A stretch of DNA of 64,000 nucleotides from Stanieria cyanosphaera PCC 7437 (GCF_000317575.1 NC_019748.1:1008001-1072000); one strand, 5' to 3'; shown: positions 28,586 to 37,527, counted from the first letter of the stretch. Notes: generated from the sequence alone by a model not told the origin. Made by a program: numbers and translations.

Positions 28586-29793
28586 TGAATCAAACGCCAA
28601 CATTTGCAAGCGATCGCCCAATCTTCATTAGTATGAATTACTAAGACTTGAATCTTTGAGTCTGATGCAGCAATATTTTCATCCTGCGGAGAGGAGTTAT
28701 TTTTAGCTAGATCTAGTTTTAAACCTAAAAACTCAAACTGAGAAGCAACTCTTTCTCTGACAATTGCTGCATTCTCCCCAATCCCTGCTGTAAACACCAA
28801 CACATCTAAACCTCCAAGAGAAGCTATCATTGCGCCCAGATTGGTTATTAATCGATGAATAAATAAATCTAAGGCTAATTGGGCGCGCTGGTTTCCCTCA
28901 GCAATAGCATCCCGAATGATTCTAAGATCGCTTGATAATCCCGAAATTCCCTTAATTCCAGACTCTTTATTCAACATTTGGTCTAAATCATCAGCAGAAA
29001 AATTATGTTCGCGCAGCAAATAAATTAAAATAGCTGGATCGATTGAACCGCTACGAGTCCCCATCATTAATCCTTCTAAAGGAGTAAAACCCATTGTAGT
29101 ATTAATACTTACGCCATTTTTAATTGCAGCTAGAGAACAACCATTACCTAAATGACAGGTGATTAATTTGAGAGATGCTAAAGGTTGATTAATGATTTGG
29201 GCTGCTTGATGAGCGCAATACTGATGAGAAATACCATGAAAACCATAGCGACGAATTCCTTGTTCGTACCAATGATAAGGAATAGGGTAAATTACTGCTT
29301 CTAGAGGCATTTGACTGTGAAAAGCGGTATCAAAAACTGCTATTTGGGTTACATCTCCCAATAAGTTTTCTACAGCCTCTATTCCTTGCAAATGGGCAGG
29401 ATTATGATTAGGTGCAAGGGGAATTAAACGAGAAATTGTCTCTTTTACGTTTGGAGTAATTTTAGTTGCTTGAGAATATTCTGTACCACCATGAACTACT
29501 CGATGTCCAACTACGTCAAGATCGGATAATTGTTCTAAGACTTTGGTATCTCCTGAAACAAGCGTTTCTAACATTTGTGCTGTAGCAGCTTGAGTGTCTT
29601 GAGATGAAAGTCGAATTTCCTTGGTGATCTTTTGAGTTTTTACTGTTAATTTGGCATTGTCACGAGAAACAGTTAAATCAAGATTAGCCTCCCAAAGCGG
29701 GTGGAGTGGAGTTGCTGGTAGTAGATCTGATGGCAGTTGATATAAACAGCTTTTTTGGCTACTTGAACCAGCATTTAAGACTAATATTTTCAT
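28582..29793 (-). CDS. ackA: Acetate kinase
   Basis: 403 residues. MKILVLNAGSSSQKSCLY at the start, VVGHRVVHGGTEYSQ, YGFHGISHQYCAHQAAQII, TCHLGNGCSLAAI, and the late VFTAGIGENAAIVRE. Interconverts acetyl phosphate + ADP and acetate + ATP. No pta is adjacent; the phosphoketolase-type enzyme at 50903-53101 is a possible source of acetyl phosphate. Confidence 0.97.
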   Translation of the reverse strand: MKILVLNAGSSSQKSCLYQLPSDLLPATPLHPLWEANLDLTVSRDNAKLTVKTQKITKEIRLSSQDTQAATAQMLETLVSGDTKVLEQLSDLDVVGHRVVHGGTEYSQATKITPNVKETISRLIPLAPNHNPAHLQGIEAVENLLGDVTQIAVFDTAFHSQMPLEAVIYPIPYHWYEQGIRRYGFHGISHQYCAHQAAQIINQPLASLKLITCHLGNGCSLAAIKNGVSINTTMGFTPLEGLMMGTRSGSIDPAILIYLLREHNFSADDLDQMLNKESGIKGISGLSSDLRIIRDAIAEGNQRAQLALDLFIHRLITNLGAMIASLGGLDVLVFTAGIGENAAIVRERVASQFEFLGLKLDLAKNNSSPQDENIAASDSKIQVLVIHTNEDWAIACKCWRLIH

Positions 29794-29824
29794 GGATAAA
29801 AATCCTGGAAGTTTGTAACTTTGT

Positions 29825-29852
29825 GTAAGAGCAATTGGTGAATTGCCCTTAC
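29825..29852. repeat. 28-nt hairpin repeat, copy 3
   Basis: GTAAGAGCAATT-GGTG-AATTGCCCTTAC, imperfect at one base, 32 bp upstream of the ackA start. Same design as the core of the MITE-like element at 10881-10908. Confidence 0.7.
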
Positions 29853-29969
29853 AACTTTTGCCTTCACTTAACTAAAGTCTCTATTCTTGTTCTAGCTTGA
29901 TTTTTGCATTATGCAAATTTGTCTTTATGGTAATGCTCTCACAAAACAATCTTGAGCAATGACTTAATT

Positions 29970-30344
29970 TTAAAATTGCTGTTTAAACTTACGAAGACGA
30001 TTAGAATAACTTCTCATCACATGAAGGGCAAACATTGGTGTTTCCTGTACAACAAATAAAAAACGCTCTTTATCTAAACAAGCTAACTTACAATCGGTTT
30101 TGGCTACGGCATTAGAAGCTCTAGTTGCTTCAGGTTGCACTAATGCTCCCTCTCCAAATACATCTCCTGCATGGATAGTTTCTAGAACTTTACCATTAAT
30201 TACAATATCAACTTCTCCTTCAATAATGCCGTACATGACATTACCCAATTCTCCCTGCTGAAAAATAGTCTCTCCTGCTGCAAAGCGTTGAAATTCCTGA
30301 TTAGCTTGAAAAATACTGACTGTTTTGGCTGGTTCTAATAACAT
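29970..30344 (-). CDS. Cyclic nucleotide-binding (CRP-like) domain protein without a DNA-binding domain
   Basis: 124 residues from the Met at 30344 (MLLEPAKTVSIF); an in-frame ATG 16 codons upstream at 30392 adds a hydrophobic stretch that looks non-homologous. The cNMP-binding beta-roll is recognisable: FAAGETIFQQGELGNVMYGI, EGEVDIVINGK and the phosphate-cassette-like GDVFGEGALVQPEATRASNA. It ends after the C-terminal helix (RSYSNRLRKF) with no helix-turn-helix. A stand-alone sensor domain; ligand and partner unknown. Monocistronic. Confidence 0.8.
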   Translation of the reverse strand: MLLEPAKTVSIFQANQEFQRFAAGETIFQQGELGNVMYGIIEGEVDIVINGKVLETIHAGDVFGEGALVQPEATRASNAVAKTDCKLACLDKERFLFVVQETPMFALHVMRSYSNRLRKFKQQF

Positions 30345-30607
30345 ATGTTTTTGACTTAAGACAAATAAAAATAATACTTTAGCAATCTTCAATTAAGAAA
30401 AGAATAAGATGTAGCAATTTCTCAGTTGAGTTGGTTATCAAAACGAGCAAGCTAAATAAAAGTTGATAGGATTTACTTTACCTAATTAATTTGGGAAACG
30501 ATAAAACTAAATTATTTGCAGTTACTTAAGAATAAAAAACTTTTTAGAAAGCGATCGCTATAAACTTATTTTTGATAAATATTATAATTTAGAAGCAAAA
30601 ATATTCA

Positions 30608-31330
30608 TCAAATAATTTCTTTGATTATTGAAATTACCCAAGCTAAAACAATACTAATTAACACAAAAATCTCTATAATTTTGAGTGTAGAAAGAGATAA
30701 AAACCATTGTTTAACTATTGCGTGATCAAAATTAGAAGGCCAATTAGTAATATGTTTGCACCACAAAGTAGGACTATCTTGACTGCGAAATTGCCAATTG
30801 ATCATCGATAAAATTAAGGGAATGCCTCCAACTTTAACACTCATTAAAAGATGAAGCGCAATAAAAATTACTAAAATTAGCCAAGAAATTAGATGGGCAT
30901 AATACCAGATATGATTAAGTTCTCCTTGAGGTAGCCATTTTTCGTTCATCATCTTGCCAGAAAAAACAGCAAAAGTTAATGCCAAAATACTCAAGGTATT
31001 AATTGAGCGATGGACAGTGTACCACCAAATGGGTTGACCAAATCGAGTTATTTTTTTTAAAGAATCAGACTGAATTAATCTTCGTTGACCCCGATGAAAA
31101 GCATAAACAACAAAGAAAGGAAAAATCAATAATGTCCATAACCCAAAGGTTCCATGAATACCTTCAATTTCTGGAAATTTAGGTAAAGCAACTTGACCCC
31201 AACGTCCGTCATAAGTATTGTAAGTCCAAAAAGCAGTTATAATAGCAGCGATCGCAAATAAACTAGTTAGTCCGTGAAGAATACGAAGTAAAAGTGGTTG
31301 ATAAGGGTGGGAAAATTTGGTTGGCATCAT
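30608..31330 (-). CDS. Cytochrome b561-like four-helix membrane protein
   Basis: 240 residues with four main membrane helices and possible extra C-terminal one. Histidines placed within helices (ILHGLTSLFAI; IHGTFGLWTLLIFPF; VHRSINTLSILAL; IALHLLMSVKVGG) match the bis-heme pattern of the di-haem cytochrome b561/YceI-b family. Probably passes electrons across the plasma or thylakoid membrane. It lies 24 bp after dusA on the same strand, so they may share a transcript. Substrate unknown. Confidence 0.8.
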   Translation of the reverse strand: MMPTKFSHPYQPLLLRILHGLTSLFAIAAIITAFWTYNTYDGRWGQVALPKFPEIEGIHGTFGLWTLLIFPFFVVYAFHRGQRRLIQSDSLKKITRFGQPIWWYTVHRSINTLSILALTFAVFSGKMMNEKWLPQGELNHIWYYAHLISWLILVIFIALHLLMSVKVGGIPLILSMINWQFRSQDSPTLWCKHITNWPSNFDHAIVKQWFLSLSTLKIIEIFVLISIVLAWVISIIKEII

Positions 31331-31354
31331 AACTCCCTCGTCTAATTTTTAATT

Positions 31355-32347
31355 TTATGAAGGAACTTTGGCTAAAGCATTACTAATAACTATTGAATCA
31401 GCATCCATTAAATGAGCATTTTCACTAATATATCTTTTCCAAGCTTTAGTGCCAGGTTGACCAGCAAATAACTGTAACATATGACGACTAATGCCATGAA
31501 GTTTTAGCCCTTTTTTAGTCCAATAATCGATATAGGGAAGCATTGCTTCCACTACTTGATGACGAGTCGGTGGCGTAGCTGATTGTTGATAAATATCTCG
31601 ATCTACAGTGGCAAATAAATAAGGATCGTCATAAGCTGCCCTACCAATCATTACTGCATCAACATAATTTAATTGCTCTTTGATTTGTTCTAAAGTAATA
31701 ATTCCACCGTTAATTTCAATCAATAAATGAGGAAATTCCTGTTTGAGACGATGAACATCTTGATAGCGTAGAGGCGGAATATTACGATTTTCTTTAGGAC
31801 TTAAACCCTTTAACCAAGCTTTGCGGGCATGAACAATAAAATGACGACAACCAGCTTCAGCGACAATCTGAACAAATTGAGCTAAATCCTCATAGCGATC
31901 GCGTTCATCTATGCCAATTCGATGTTTTACAGTTACAGGAATACTTACAGCATCTTGCATCTTTGCTACTGCCGTTGCTACCAATTCAGGCTGTGCCATT
32001 AAACAAGCCCCAAAGTTGCCATTCTGCACCCTCGGACTAGGACAACCAACATTGAGATTTACTGCATCATAACCCCAATCTTCCCCAATTTTGGCACATT
32101 GAGCTAATTCTTGAGGATGATCGCCTCCAAGTTGTAAAACCAGGGGTTTTTCTTCAAGCGAAAAATCTAATAACTTATGGCGATCGCCATGAATAATTGC
32201 TGCTGTAGTAATCATCTCAGTATAAAGTAAGGTGCGACGGGTAATTTGACGCATTAGATAGCGAAAATGACGGTCTGTACGTTCCATCATGGGTGCTATG
32301 CTAAGGGGATTACCAATGTTTGTTTGAAGATGATTTGAGTGGCTCAT
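31355..32347 (-). CDS. dusA: tRNA-dihydrouridine synthase, DusA type
   Basis: 330 residues. FMN barrel with LSIAPMMERTDRHFRYLMRQ, VNLNVGCPSPRVQNGNFGAC (catalytic Cys at the end), RHFIVHARKAWLKGLSPKEN and the DusA-specific GISRHMLQLFAGQPGTKAWK. Reduces uridines 20/20a in the tRNA D-loop. The ATG overlaps the ATG of the divergent 140-residue gene in the palindrome CATG. Confidence 0.95.
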   Translation of the reverse strand: MSHSNHLQTNIGNPLSIAPMMERTDRHFRYLMRQITRRTLLYTEMITTAAIIHGDRHKLLDFSLEEKPLVLQLGGDHPQELAQCAKIGEDWGYDAVNLNVGCPSPRVQNGNFGACLMAQPELVATAVAKMQDAVSIPVTVKHRIGIDERDRYEDLAQFVQIVAEAGCRHFIVHARKAWLKGLSPKENRNIPPLRYQDVHRLKQEFPHLLIEINGGIITLEQIKEQLNYVDAVMIGRAAYDDPYLFATVDRDIYQQSATPPTRHQVVEAMLPYIDYWTKKGLKLHGISRHMLQLFAGQPGTKAWKRYISENAHLMDADSIVISNALAKVPS

Positions 32348-32768
32348 GCTGCAATTACCTGGATTTTGGCTGACTTTTCTGTATTATTTTGCTGTAACTA
32401 ATTTAATCGTTGCTATTACAGTTTCTCAAGGCATGGGAATCGATTGGCAAGATAAATCTATTTATCAGTTAGGAGTTTTTTTAGGGTTAATTGCAGGATT
32501 ATTAGGAGCTAAATTTAATCGCAACATTACCATTAATAAAGCTTTTAAAAATCAAAAAACTTTAGTCAAAACTCTTAATCAAAGTTTAGCTGAAATGGGT
32601 TTTCAAGCAAAATCTGAATTGGACGATTTTACTGTTTATGAAAAGTCTAAACTTGCTGCTATTTTTGCTGGTAAAGTATTTGTAAAAATAGAAAAAAATC
32701 TCAAGTGTGTTACCATCACTGGGCGAGCTAGCGTCATTGAAAAACTAAATCAAATTTTTGACAATTAA
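32346..32768 (+). CDS. Conserved cyanobacterial membrane-anchored protein, function unknown
   Basis: 140 residues. One N-terminal hydrophobic helix (about 5-27) and a second (about 40-56), then a soluble part (about 60-140; KTLNQSLAEMGFQAKSELDD, FAGKVFVKIEKNLKCVTITG). I do not recognise a named domain; the pattern of a membrane anchor with a small alpha/beta domain is common among cyanobacterial unknowns. The start codon overlaps that of dusA on the opposite strand by two bases. The hydrophobic N-terminus supports this start; the next Met is 30 codons in. Confidence 0.65.
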   Translation: MLQLPGFWLTFLYYFAVTNLIVAITVSQGMGIDWQDKSIYQLGVFLGLIAGLLGAKFNRNITINKAFKNQKTLVKTLNQSLAEMGFQAKSELDDFTVYEKSKLAAIFAGKVFVKIEKNLKCVTITGRASVIEKLNQIFDN

Positions 32769-32850
32769 AAACCGCTTCTCAATTAAATGAAATCTAGTCG
32801 GATAGTTTAATTTTTGTTGATAGTTGATGGTTAATTGTTAATTGTTTGTC

Positions 32851-32932
32851 GCTACGCGCACCTTCGGTGAGGTTAATTATTCATCCCTCATAATTAGTAA
32901 TTAGTAATTAGTAATTAGTAATTAGTAATTAC
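32851..32932. repeat. Short dispersed repeat followed by TAATTAG heptamer array
   Basis: CGCTACGCGCACCTTCGGTG (about 32851-32870) resembles cyanobacterial short dispersed repeats. At 32891-32925 there are five exact tandem TAATTAG units, with a sixth variant TAATTAC. A complementary array of five CTAATTA is at 39175-39209. Confidence 0.75.
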
Positions 32933-32954
32933 TAACTGGTTTTAAAAAGAAAAA

Positions 32955-33596
32955 TTAATTCTGAATTGCTTCTTGTTTAAGGCGATCGCTAACTCTTCTA
33001 AGAACTCCGTTAATAAAACGATAACCTTCCTCATCTGAATAGCGTTTGGCTAATTCTACTGCTTCGTTAATCGCTACTTTAACAGGAACATCAAGAAATA
33101 ACATCTCAGCTACAGCAATTCGTAAAATATCGCGGTCAATTTTGGGAAGACGATTTAATTGCCATGCTACTAAAACAGTTTCAATTTGTGTTTCAATTTG
33201 CTGACGATGTTGACAAACCGTAGAGATAATTTCAATGGCATATTCTCGAACATCCGTTTGACTAGTTAGCTGAATAAATTCTGGCAATTCTACCGCAATT
33301 CCTAAACGATTAATCGCTGTTTTGGTTAACTCCATCGCATCACTAACCATTGCTTTAGCACTATTAAGGTTACTGCTGCGGGTTTCGCTTTCTAGTAAAC
33401 GTTCATCTCCCCGTTTAATTTCTGCCGAAGCATTTTCTAAGATATCTTGAACTTCAACAATTAAAGTACGCACTGCTGCCAATACTAAACTATTGAGGTC
33501 TTCTTCTTCTAGTTTAGAAGGATTAGTACTAACTTGAGCAATACTTAATAAAGCTAATTCGCGGGAAATACTTCGGGGTTGTTTACGGACTGGCAT
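32955..33596 (-). CDS. nusB: Transcription antitermination factor NusB
   Basis: 213 residues, longer than the about 140 of E. coli as is normal in cyanobacteria. N-terminal [16 protein letters not shown] and the C-terminal core [40 protein letters not shown] and [13 protein letters not shown] are typical. The extra segment (about 25-110) is helical. Binds boxA RNA with NusE/S10 in rRNA antitermination. Downstream of the DUF502 gene on the same strand (71 bp), the usual cyanobacterial pairing. Confidence 0.95.
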   Translation of the reverse strand: MPVRKQPRSISRELALLSIAQVSTNPSKLEEEDLNSLVLAAVRTLIVEVQDILENASAEIKRGDERLLESETRSSNLNSAKAMVSDAMELTKTAINRLGIAVELPEFIQLTSQTDVREYAIEIISTVCQHRQQIETQIETVLVAWQLNRLPKIDRDILRIAVAEMLFLDVPVKVAINEAVELAKRYSDEEGYRFINGVLRRVSDRLKQEAIQN

Positions 33597-33667
33597 AAAA
33601 TTATCAATCTGGGATTATTAAAGTTAATCGGCTTGTCATTCTAACTATATAACTGTTACCTACTTGC

Positions 33668-34414
33668 TTAACTTTCTTCTTCTATCGGTATTACTGCTGA
33701 TTTTTTCTCAGCCACAGAAGTATTTAAACTAAGCTTTTTATAGGGCTTAGGTAAAGCGATCGCAACATCAGTCGCTGGTTGTTCAGGACTAACAATACCA
33801 CCAGAAATGAGAACTTTAAAAGCGTCTTCAATCGAAATAGTTACATCAATTGCATCTTCTTCTGGCACAATAGCATACCAACCAGAAGTAGGATTGGGAG
33901 TGGTGGGAATAAAAACACTAAGCATTTTTTGGTGCAAATGAGATTGCAATTGACTGCTGACTTTTCCTGTCACAAATCCAATTGTCCAAACTCCCCGTCG
34001 AGGATATTCTACTAAGACGACACGGCGAAACCTAGTTTTGGAGTCTCTCAACAAAGTTTCTAAAATCTGCTTCAGAGTTTTATATACCGATCCTGCTAAC
34101 GGAATAGCTTGTAGAAATTGTTCACCAAAATCTAATAGCCACCTGCCTACAATATTTCTTGCCATCAAACCGATAATCAAGATACATAGCAATGGCACGG
34201 CTAAACCAACTACTAAATTAAGAAAGTTAGTTAGTAACGGATCTAATCCGTCAAAGGGATTGAGTTGCTTGGGAACACGAGTCAGAAAATCGATTACCCA
34301 TTTAGCAATAGTAATTGTCAACCAAATGGTAGTAGCTAGAGGAATCACTACCAACAGACCGGCAATTAAGTCGTTTTTTAAATCTTGCTTAAAGCGTTGC
34401 AGCACAAAAGGCAA
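33668..34414 (-). CDS. DUF502 membrane protein
   Basis: 248 residues. Two membrane helices (about 15-40 and 67-90), then FLQAIPLAGSVYKTLKQILETL, RVVLVEYPRRGVWTIGFVTG and VFIPTTPNPTSGWYAIVPEE, the full DUF502 signature. Family function unknown; plant relatives (LCV) are in organelle or endomembranes. The C-terminus (about 215-248) is a low-complexity extension. Probably cotranscribed with nusB. Confidence 0.9.
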   Translation of the reverse strand: MPFVLQRFKQDLKNDLIAGLLVVIPLATTIWLTITIAKWVIDFLTRVPKQLNPFDGLDPLLTNFLNLVVGLAVPLLCILIIGLMARNIVGRWLLDFGEQFLQAIPLAGSVYKTLKQILETLLRDSKTRFRRVVLVEYPRRGVWTIGFVTGKVSSQLQSHLHQKMLSVFIPTTPNPTSGWYAIVPEEDAIDVTISIEDAFKVLISGGIVSPEQPATDVAIALPKPYKKLSLNTSVAEKKSAVIPIEEES

Positions 34415-34820
34415 ACTCTCCTAATAACTGAATCTAAAATTAGTCCTACTTTACTATTAGTTGTAGAACTTGCAAAGAATTGTTGCAACCCTTGACATTT
34501 GTTAATAAGTATCAATTGCTGTTTGAACAAGCAAAAAGCTAATTCTGATTCAAAAATAATGTTTGTAGCACATTTTACCTTAACGCCAATCAATTAAGGG
34601 GTTATTTGCTCTTTAATTGCAGTATTTGTCAACCGTACCCTGCCTTAAAACAACAGACGGTGCTTTCAAGGACTCGAATTTACTTCCAGTTACAGCCCCT
34701 CCGCTTGCGTTCACTTCGTCAATTGGTTGAATATTTTGTAGAGCAAAAATTTTTCTTCTATAGCATAATTTGGTCAAAATAATCCTATTAAGAGAATAAT
34801 TACAACAGGAGATACGAACC
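34415..34820. other. Intergenic region without recognised genes
   Basis: 406 bp between the DUF502 gene (minus) and the small gene at 34821 (plus). AT-rich on both sides. A slightly GC-richer patch at 34630-34720 contains CTCGAATTTAC, which recalls a tRNA T-loop on the other strand, but no cloverleaf can be built. An open frame here on the minus strand has no coding character. Confidence 0.5.
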
Positions 34821-34988
34821 ATGACAGACTTACCATTAGAAAAACAATTAACTCACTTTTGTTTTTGTGATGCTATTGATGACATCGAAGACATTGAAAT
34901 TCTTAAAATTGAACTAGGCAAATTACATTTACTTTATCTAAGACAACAAGTTCTATTCGCTCAAATGGCTAAAAACTGTTTGTTATAA
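34821..34988 (+). CDS. Small protein, 55 residues, unknown (weakly NblA-like pattern)
   Basis: Starts ATGACAGAC after CAGGAGATACGAACC, a good ribosome site. Translation begins MTDLPLEKQLTHFCFCDAID and continues DIEDIEILKIELGKLHLLYL, ending FAQMAKNCLL. It is predicted to be two helices with an acidic middle. The spacing LxLExQ ... two long helices is loosely like NblA, the 55-60 residue phycobilisome-degradation adaptor, but the NblA core residues are not clearly there. I call it a real small gene from ribosome site, codon pattern and length; the NblA link is speculation. Confidence 0.6.
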   Translation: MTDLPLEKQLTHFCFCDAIDDIEDIEILKIELGKLHLLYLRQQVLFAQMAKNCLL

Positions 34989-35039
34989 ATCATTACATGA
35001 GCAGTAAATAAATATGTCCAGAATTAAACAGGACTTGCT

Positions 35040-35288
35040 AACTATTTCCCATCTTGATTTACCCCGTATGCCAAAATCCAATTAAGCGACGGGGATTTTA
35101 GTTTTACGGATATCTTCACACCCTCATACGGTTCTCTGCCTAATGGTAGAAGTTCTTGAAGCAATAAAATTGATATATAAATAACAGGCAAAGATAAATC
35201 GTTCATCTCTTCTGTAAAGAGACGGAAGTAGGGACTAAACCCGAAGGAACGCGCCTCATTCAATGCCACACAACAAGAAGGAGGCGAA
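35040..35288 (-). mobile_element. Possible IS200/IS605-type right-end remnant
   Basis: On the minus strand the segment ends with GAACCGTATGAGGGTGTGAA, then TATCCGTAAAACTAAAATCC, and a stem CCCCGT (35062-35067) / ACGGGG (35089-35094). Such a closing hairpin after a GTAAAAC-like tract resembles the ends of TnpB-type elements. An 85-codon open frame here does not look like a functional protein. No transposase domain remains. Confidence 0.3.
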
Positions 35289-35444
35289 ATGAAACGCAAT
35301 AATCTTAATACTCAATCAAATACACATTCTCACTTGGTTTCTGCACAAGCTCGTCGTTTAATGCAGCAAAATCGTCAGAAACAACACAATCGAATTCAAT
35401 CAATGGGTCAAAGAACTGCCTCAGAATTAGGAATCGAATTGTAA
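35289..35444 (+). CDS. Small basic protein, 51 residues, unknown
   Basis: ATG follows AGGAGGCGAA, close to a perfect ribosome site. Product starts MKRNNLNTQSNTHSHLVSAQ and ends GQRTASELGIEL; rich in Gln, Asn and Arg with ARRLMQQNRQKQHNRIQ in the middle, probably one basic helix. No known family recognised. It is followed 33 bp later by a second small basic gene in the same orientation. Confidence 0.6.
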   Translation: MKRNNLNTQSNTHSHLVSAQARRLMQQNRQKQHNRIQSMGQRTASELGIEL

Positions 35445-35477
35445 CTGTAAGTACAAAAATATTTAAGGATTAGTTCC

Positions 35478-35615
35478 ATGAAAAATAATCAACATCGTCA
35501 AATTCATCGTGCTAATATGCTCAAAAGCTTAGAGCATCGTTTACAAGTTGCTGTTGCTAACAAAGATGAACGTTTAATTCGGATTTTGGAAAGAGAACGA
35601 CAATACTATAGATAA
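35478..35615 (+). CDS. Small basic protein, 45 residues, unknown
   Basis: Encodes MKNNQHRQIHRANMLKSLEH then RLQVAVANKDERLIRILERE and ends RQYYR. A strongly helical, charged peptide. The Shine-Dalgarno is AAGGAT about 10 bp upstream. Likely cotranscribed with the preceding small gene; both carry an N-terminal Asn/Gln-rich start and a His-Arg middle, which suggests relatedness. Function unknown. Confidence 0.6.
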   Translation: MKNNQHRQIHRANMLKSLEHRLQVAVANKDERLIRILERERQYYR

Positions 35616-35969
35616 AGCTTAGTCTAGCTGTACCAAGCAGTTGTTCTATAGCACTACGTTTTTGAGTTAGGAAACAATATTGTTTGTAGGGAGGATTCAT
35701 GAATCCTCCTTACAGTTTTTTGTGGTAAATATGTAGTATGCGTTTGCCCTGGTATATCAGACGTAATATTTTGATAACTAGCTAAAACAAGATATAATTA
35801 TAGCTTTGGCATTTTTTAAAGTTTAATTTTAGACTATTATTGTTCAAGTTATTGCATAATGGAAAACGTGACTATCGGTAGGGTTGAATAACCATAATTT
35901 TGACTACGAAACACTACGGATAGCGTAACAAAGGTTTTTTACCTAGTTTATTAATATAGTTGAATTATT
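35616..35969. other. Intergenic region with one hairpin repeat copy
   Basis: 354 bp. Holds hairpin copy 4 at 35686-35713, flanked by TATAGCACTACGTTTTTGAG, a string that also flanks the MITE copy at 37606. The remainder is AT-rich and should contain the promoter of the 71-residue gene and dgt. Confidence 0.5.
35686..35713. repeat. 28-nt hairpin repeat, copy 4
   Basis: GTAGGGAGGATTCATGAATC followed by CTCCTTAC: a palindrome of 14+14 with one mismatch. Same frame (GTA...TAC, 28 nt) as the other copies, with GGATT in place of GCAATT. Confidence 0.7.
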
Positions 35970-36185
35970 ATGAATACCTCTTCTGTAAAATCTCGGGAAA
36001 CTACCGAAGATTTACTCCTTCATGAATTAAAAGAACATCAAGCACCTATGAGTCTGCAAGAATTAGAAGCTAAACTAAGTACAGAGCTAAATCTGTCTCA
36101 TCGTATTTTTAAAGAAGCAGCTTGGAAGTTAGTCGAAGAAGGAAAAGCTCAATTTACTGCCAGTTGGGATTTAGAAATTTGTTAA
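35970..36185 (+). CDS. Small protein, winged-helix-like, unknown
   Basis: 71 residues. TEDLLLHELKEHQAPMSLQE and then LSHRIFKEAAWKLVEEGKAQ followed by FTASWDLEI resembles a compact winged-helix (helix-helix-helix-beta hairpin), a fold often used for DNA or protein binding, but I cannot name a family. It ends 10 bp before the dgt start, so the two are almost certainly cotranscribed. Confidence 0.7.
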   Translation: MNTSSVKSRETTEDLLLHELKEHQAPMSLQELEAKLSTELNLSHRIFKEAAWKLVEEGKAQFTASWDLEIC

Positions 36186-36195
36186 GTCTACTTAT

Positions 36196-37527
36196 ATGTT
36201 GAGACGGGAAGAAAGACAGTATCATCCTTTTAAGCATAGAAGTGACAAACCAGGAGATCAAAGACAATCTTTTCAAATCGATCGCGACCGCATTATTTAT
36301 TCTTCTGCTTTTCGTCGTTTAGCTCAAGTTACTCAGGTAGTTACTGCTCAAGAAGGACACGTTTTTCACAACCGTCTTACTCATTCACTCAAAGTAGCAC
36401 AAGTAGCCAGAAGATTATCGGAAAAATTAATTGATGAACAACCATTGATTGCTGAAGAATTAGGAGCAGTCAATCCTGATGTGGTTGAAGCAGCAGCTTT
36501 GGCACATGATCTTGGTCATCCGCCTTTTGGTCACACTGCTGAAGAAGAATTAGATGATTGTGCGACTAAGTGTGGTTTAATTGATGGTTTTGAAGGAAAT
36601 GCTCAATCGTTTCGGATTTTGACAAGGTTGGCAATTCATCGTACTGATTATTATGGTCTTAATTTAACCAGAGCAACTTTAAATGCGGTATTAAAATATC
36701 CTTGGCTACGTTCGACTAACCAACAATCGAAACAATGGCGTAAATATTCAGTTTATCATCAAGACCGAGCAGCTTTTAACTTTGTTAGACCGACAGAAGA
36801 ACAACAGCAAACCATTGAAGCTAGCATTATGGATTTTGCTGATGATATCACTTATAGTGTTCATGATTTAGAAGACTTTTATTTAGCTGGATTAATTCCT
36901 TTAGAATTGTTAGCGACAGAAAAAGATGAATTAGCTAGATTTGTTGAAGAATGGTTGCGAGAATTACCTGATAATCAATGTGCTAAAGCAGTACAAGAAA
37001 ATCCTGCTCGGTTTCAAAATTTTCTCAATGCTACTTATAATTTGAGAGGACAATATCGACCAGGTTCTTTTGAACAAAAAGCTCAAATAAAACGAATTAG
37101 TTCACAATTAATTCAAGGTTATCTTCAATCAGTTGAACTAAGTCTTGAATATAGCGATCGCGGTTATTTAAAATACGATTGTGCCAAAGAAGAAGAGTTA
37201 AAGTTTTTACAACGAATTGTTTGGTCTTATGTTATTTCTAACCCGCGTTTAGCTACTCAAAGATATGGACAAAAAAAAATTATTAAAACCTTATTTGAAA
37301 TTTATCTTGAAGCTATTGAGCGCAAAGATTTAAGTTTTATTCCTGCCAGATTTGTTAAAGAATATTTAGATTTACATGAGAAAACCAACGACTTAGAAGA
37401 TATTGAGCAAGAAAAACTACGTATGGCGGTAGATATTGTGGCAAGTCTTAGTGAAGCAGAAGCTGTACTCAAATATCGTCGTCTTACTGGCATTAACCAA
37501 GGTTCTTTTTTGGATTATTGGGAATAA
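36196..37527 (+). CDS. dgt: Deoxyguanosinetriphosphate triphosphohydrolase (dGTPase-like HD protein)
   Basis: 443 residues. The HD metal centre is complete: RLTHSLKVAQVARRL (His), AALAHDLGHPPFGHTAEEEL (His-Asp), and the later SIMDFADDITYSVHDLEDF (Asp). N-terminal FRRLAQVTQV and NRLTHSLKV are the dGTPase-type signature. Hydrolyses dNTPs to deoxynucleoside and triphosphate, adjusting dNTP pools; related enzymes limit phage replication, but nothing here points to that role. Start chosen at the ATG 10 bp after the small upstream gene. Confidence 0.93.
   Translation: MLRREERQYHPFKHRSDKPGDQRQSFQIDRDRIIYSSAFRRLAQVTQVVTAQEGHVFHNRLTHSLKVAQVARRLSEKLIDEQPLIAEELGAVNPDVVEAAALAHDLGHPPFGHTAEEELDDCATKCGLIDGFEGNAQSFRILTRLAIHRTDYYGLNLTRATLNAVLKYPWLRSTNQQSKQWRKYSVYHQDRAAFNFVRPTEEQQQTIEASIMDFADDITYSVHDLEDFYLAGLIPLELLATEKDELARFVEEWLRELPDNQCAKAVQENPARFQNFLNATYNLRGQYRPGSFEQKAQIKRISSQLIQGYLQSVELSLEYSDRGYLKYDCAKEEELKFLQRIVWSYVISNPRLATQRYGQKKIIKTLFEIYLEAIERKDLSFIPARFVKEYLDLHEKTNDLEDIEQEKLRMAVDIVASLSEAEAVLKYRRLTGINQGSFLDYWE

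Noticed and set aside
32891..32932. Possible CRISPR array from repeated TAATTAG
   Set aside because: Units are seven bases with no spacers, a simple tandem repeat; no cas genes in the window.
33779..34424. Two plus-strand frames opposite the DUF502 gene
   Set aside because: Antisense shadows; the minus strand carries the full family signature.
34613..34822. 69-codon minus-strand frame and a tRNA-like CTCGAATTTAC string
   Set aside because: No coding character, it overlaps the ribosome site of the small plus-strand gene, and no tRNA cloverleaf with matching acceptor and T stems could be drawn on either strand.
35042..35299. 85-codon minus-strand frame
   Set aside because: It runs over a hairpin and IS-like sequence, has no ribosome site, and overlaps the ribosome site of the small plus-strand gene at 35289; read as element debris, not a protein.
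36196..37527. Phage-defence dNTPase role for dgt
   Set aside because: Sequence fits housekeeping dGTPase-type proteins and there is no defence-island context.
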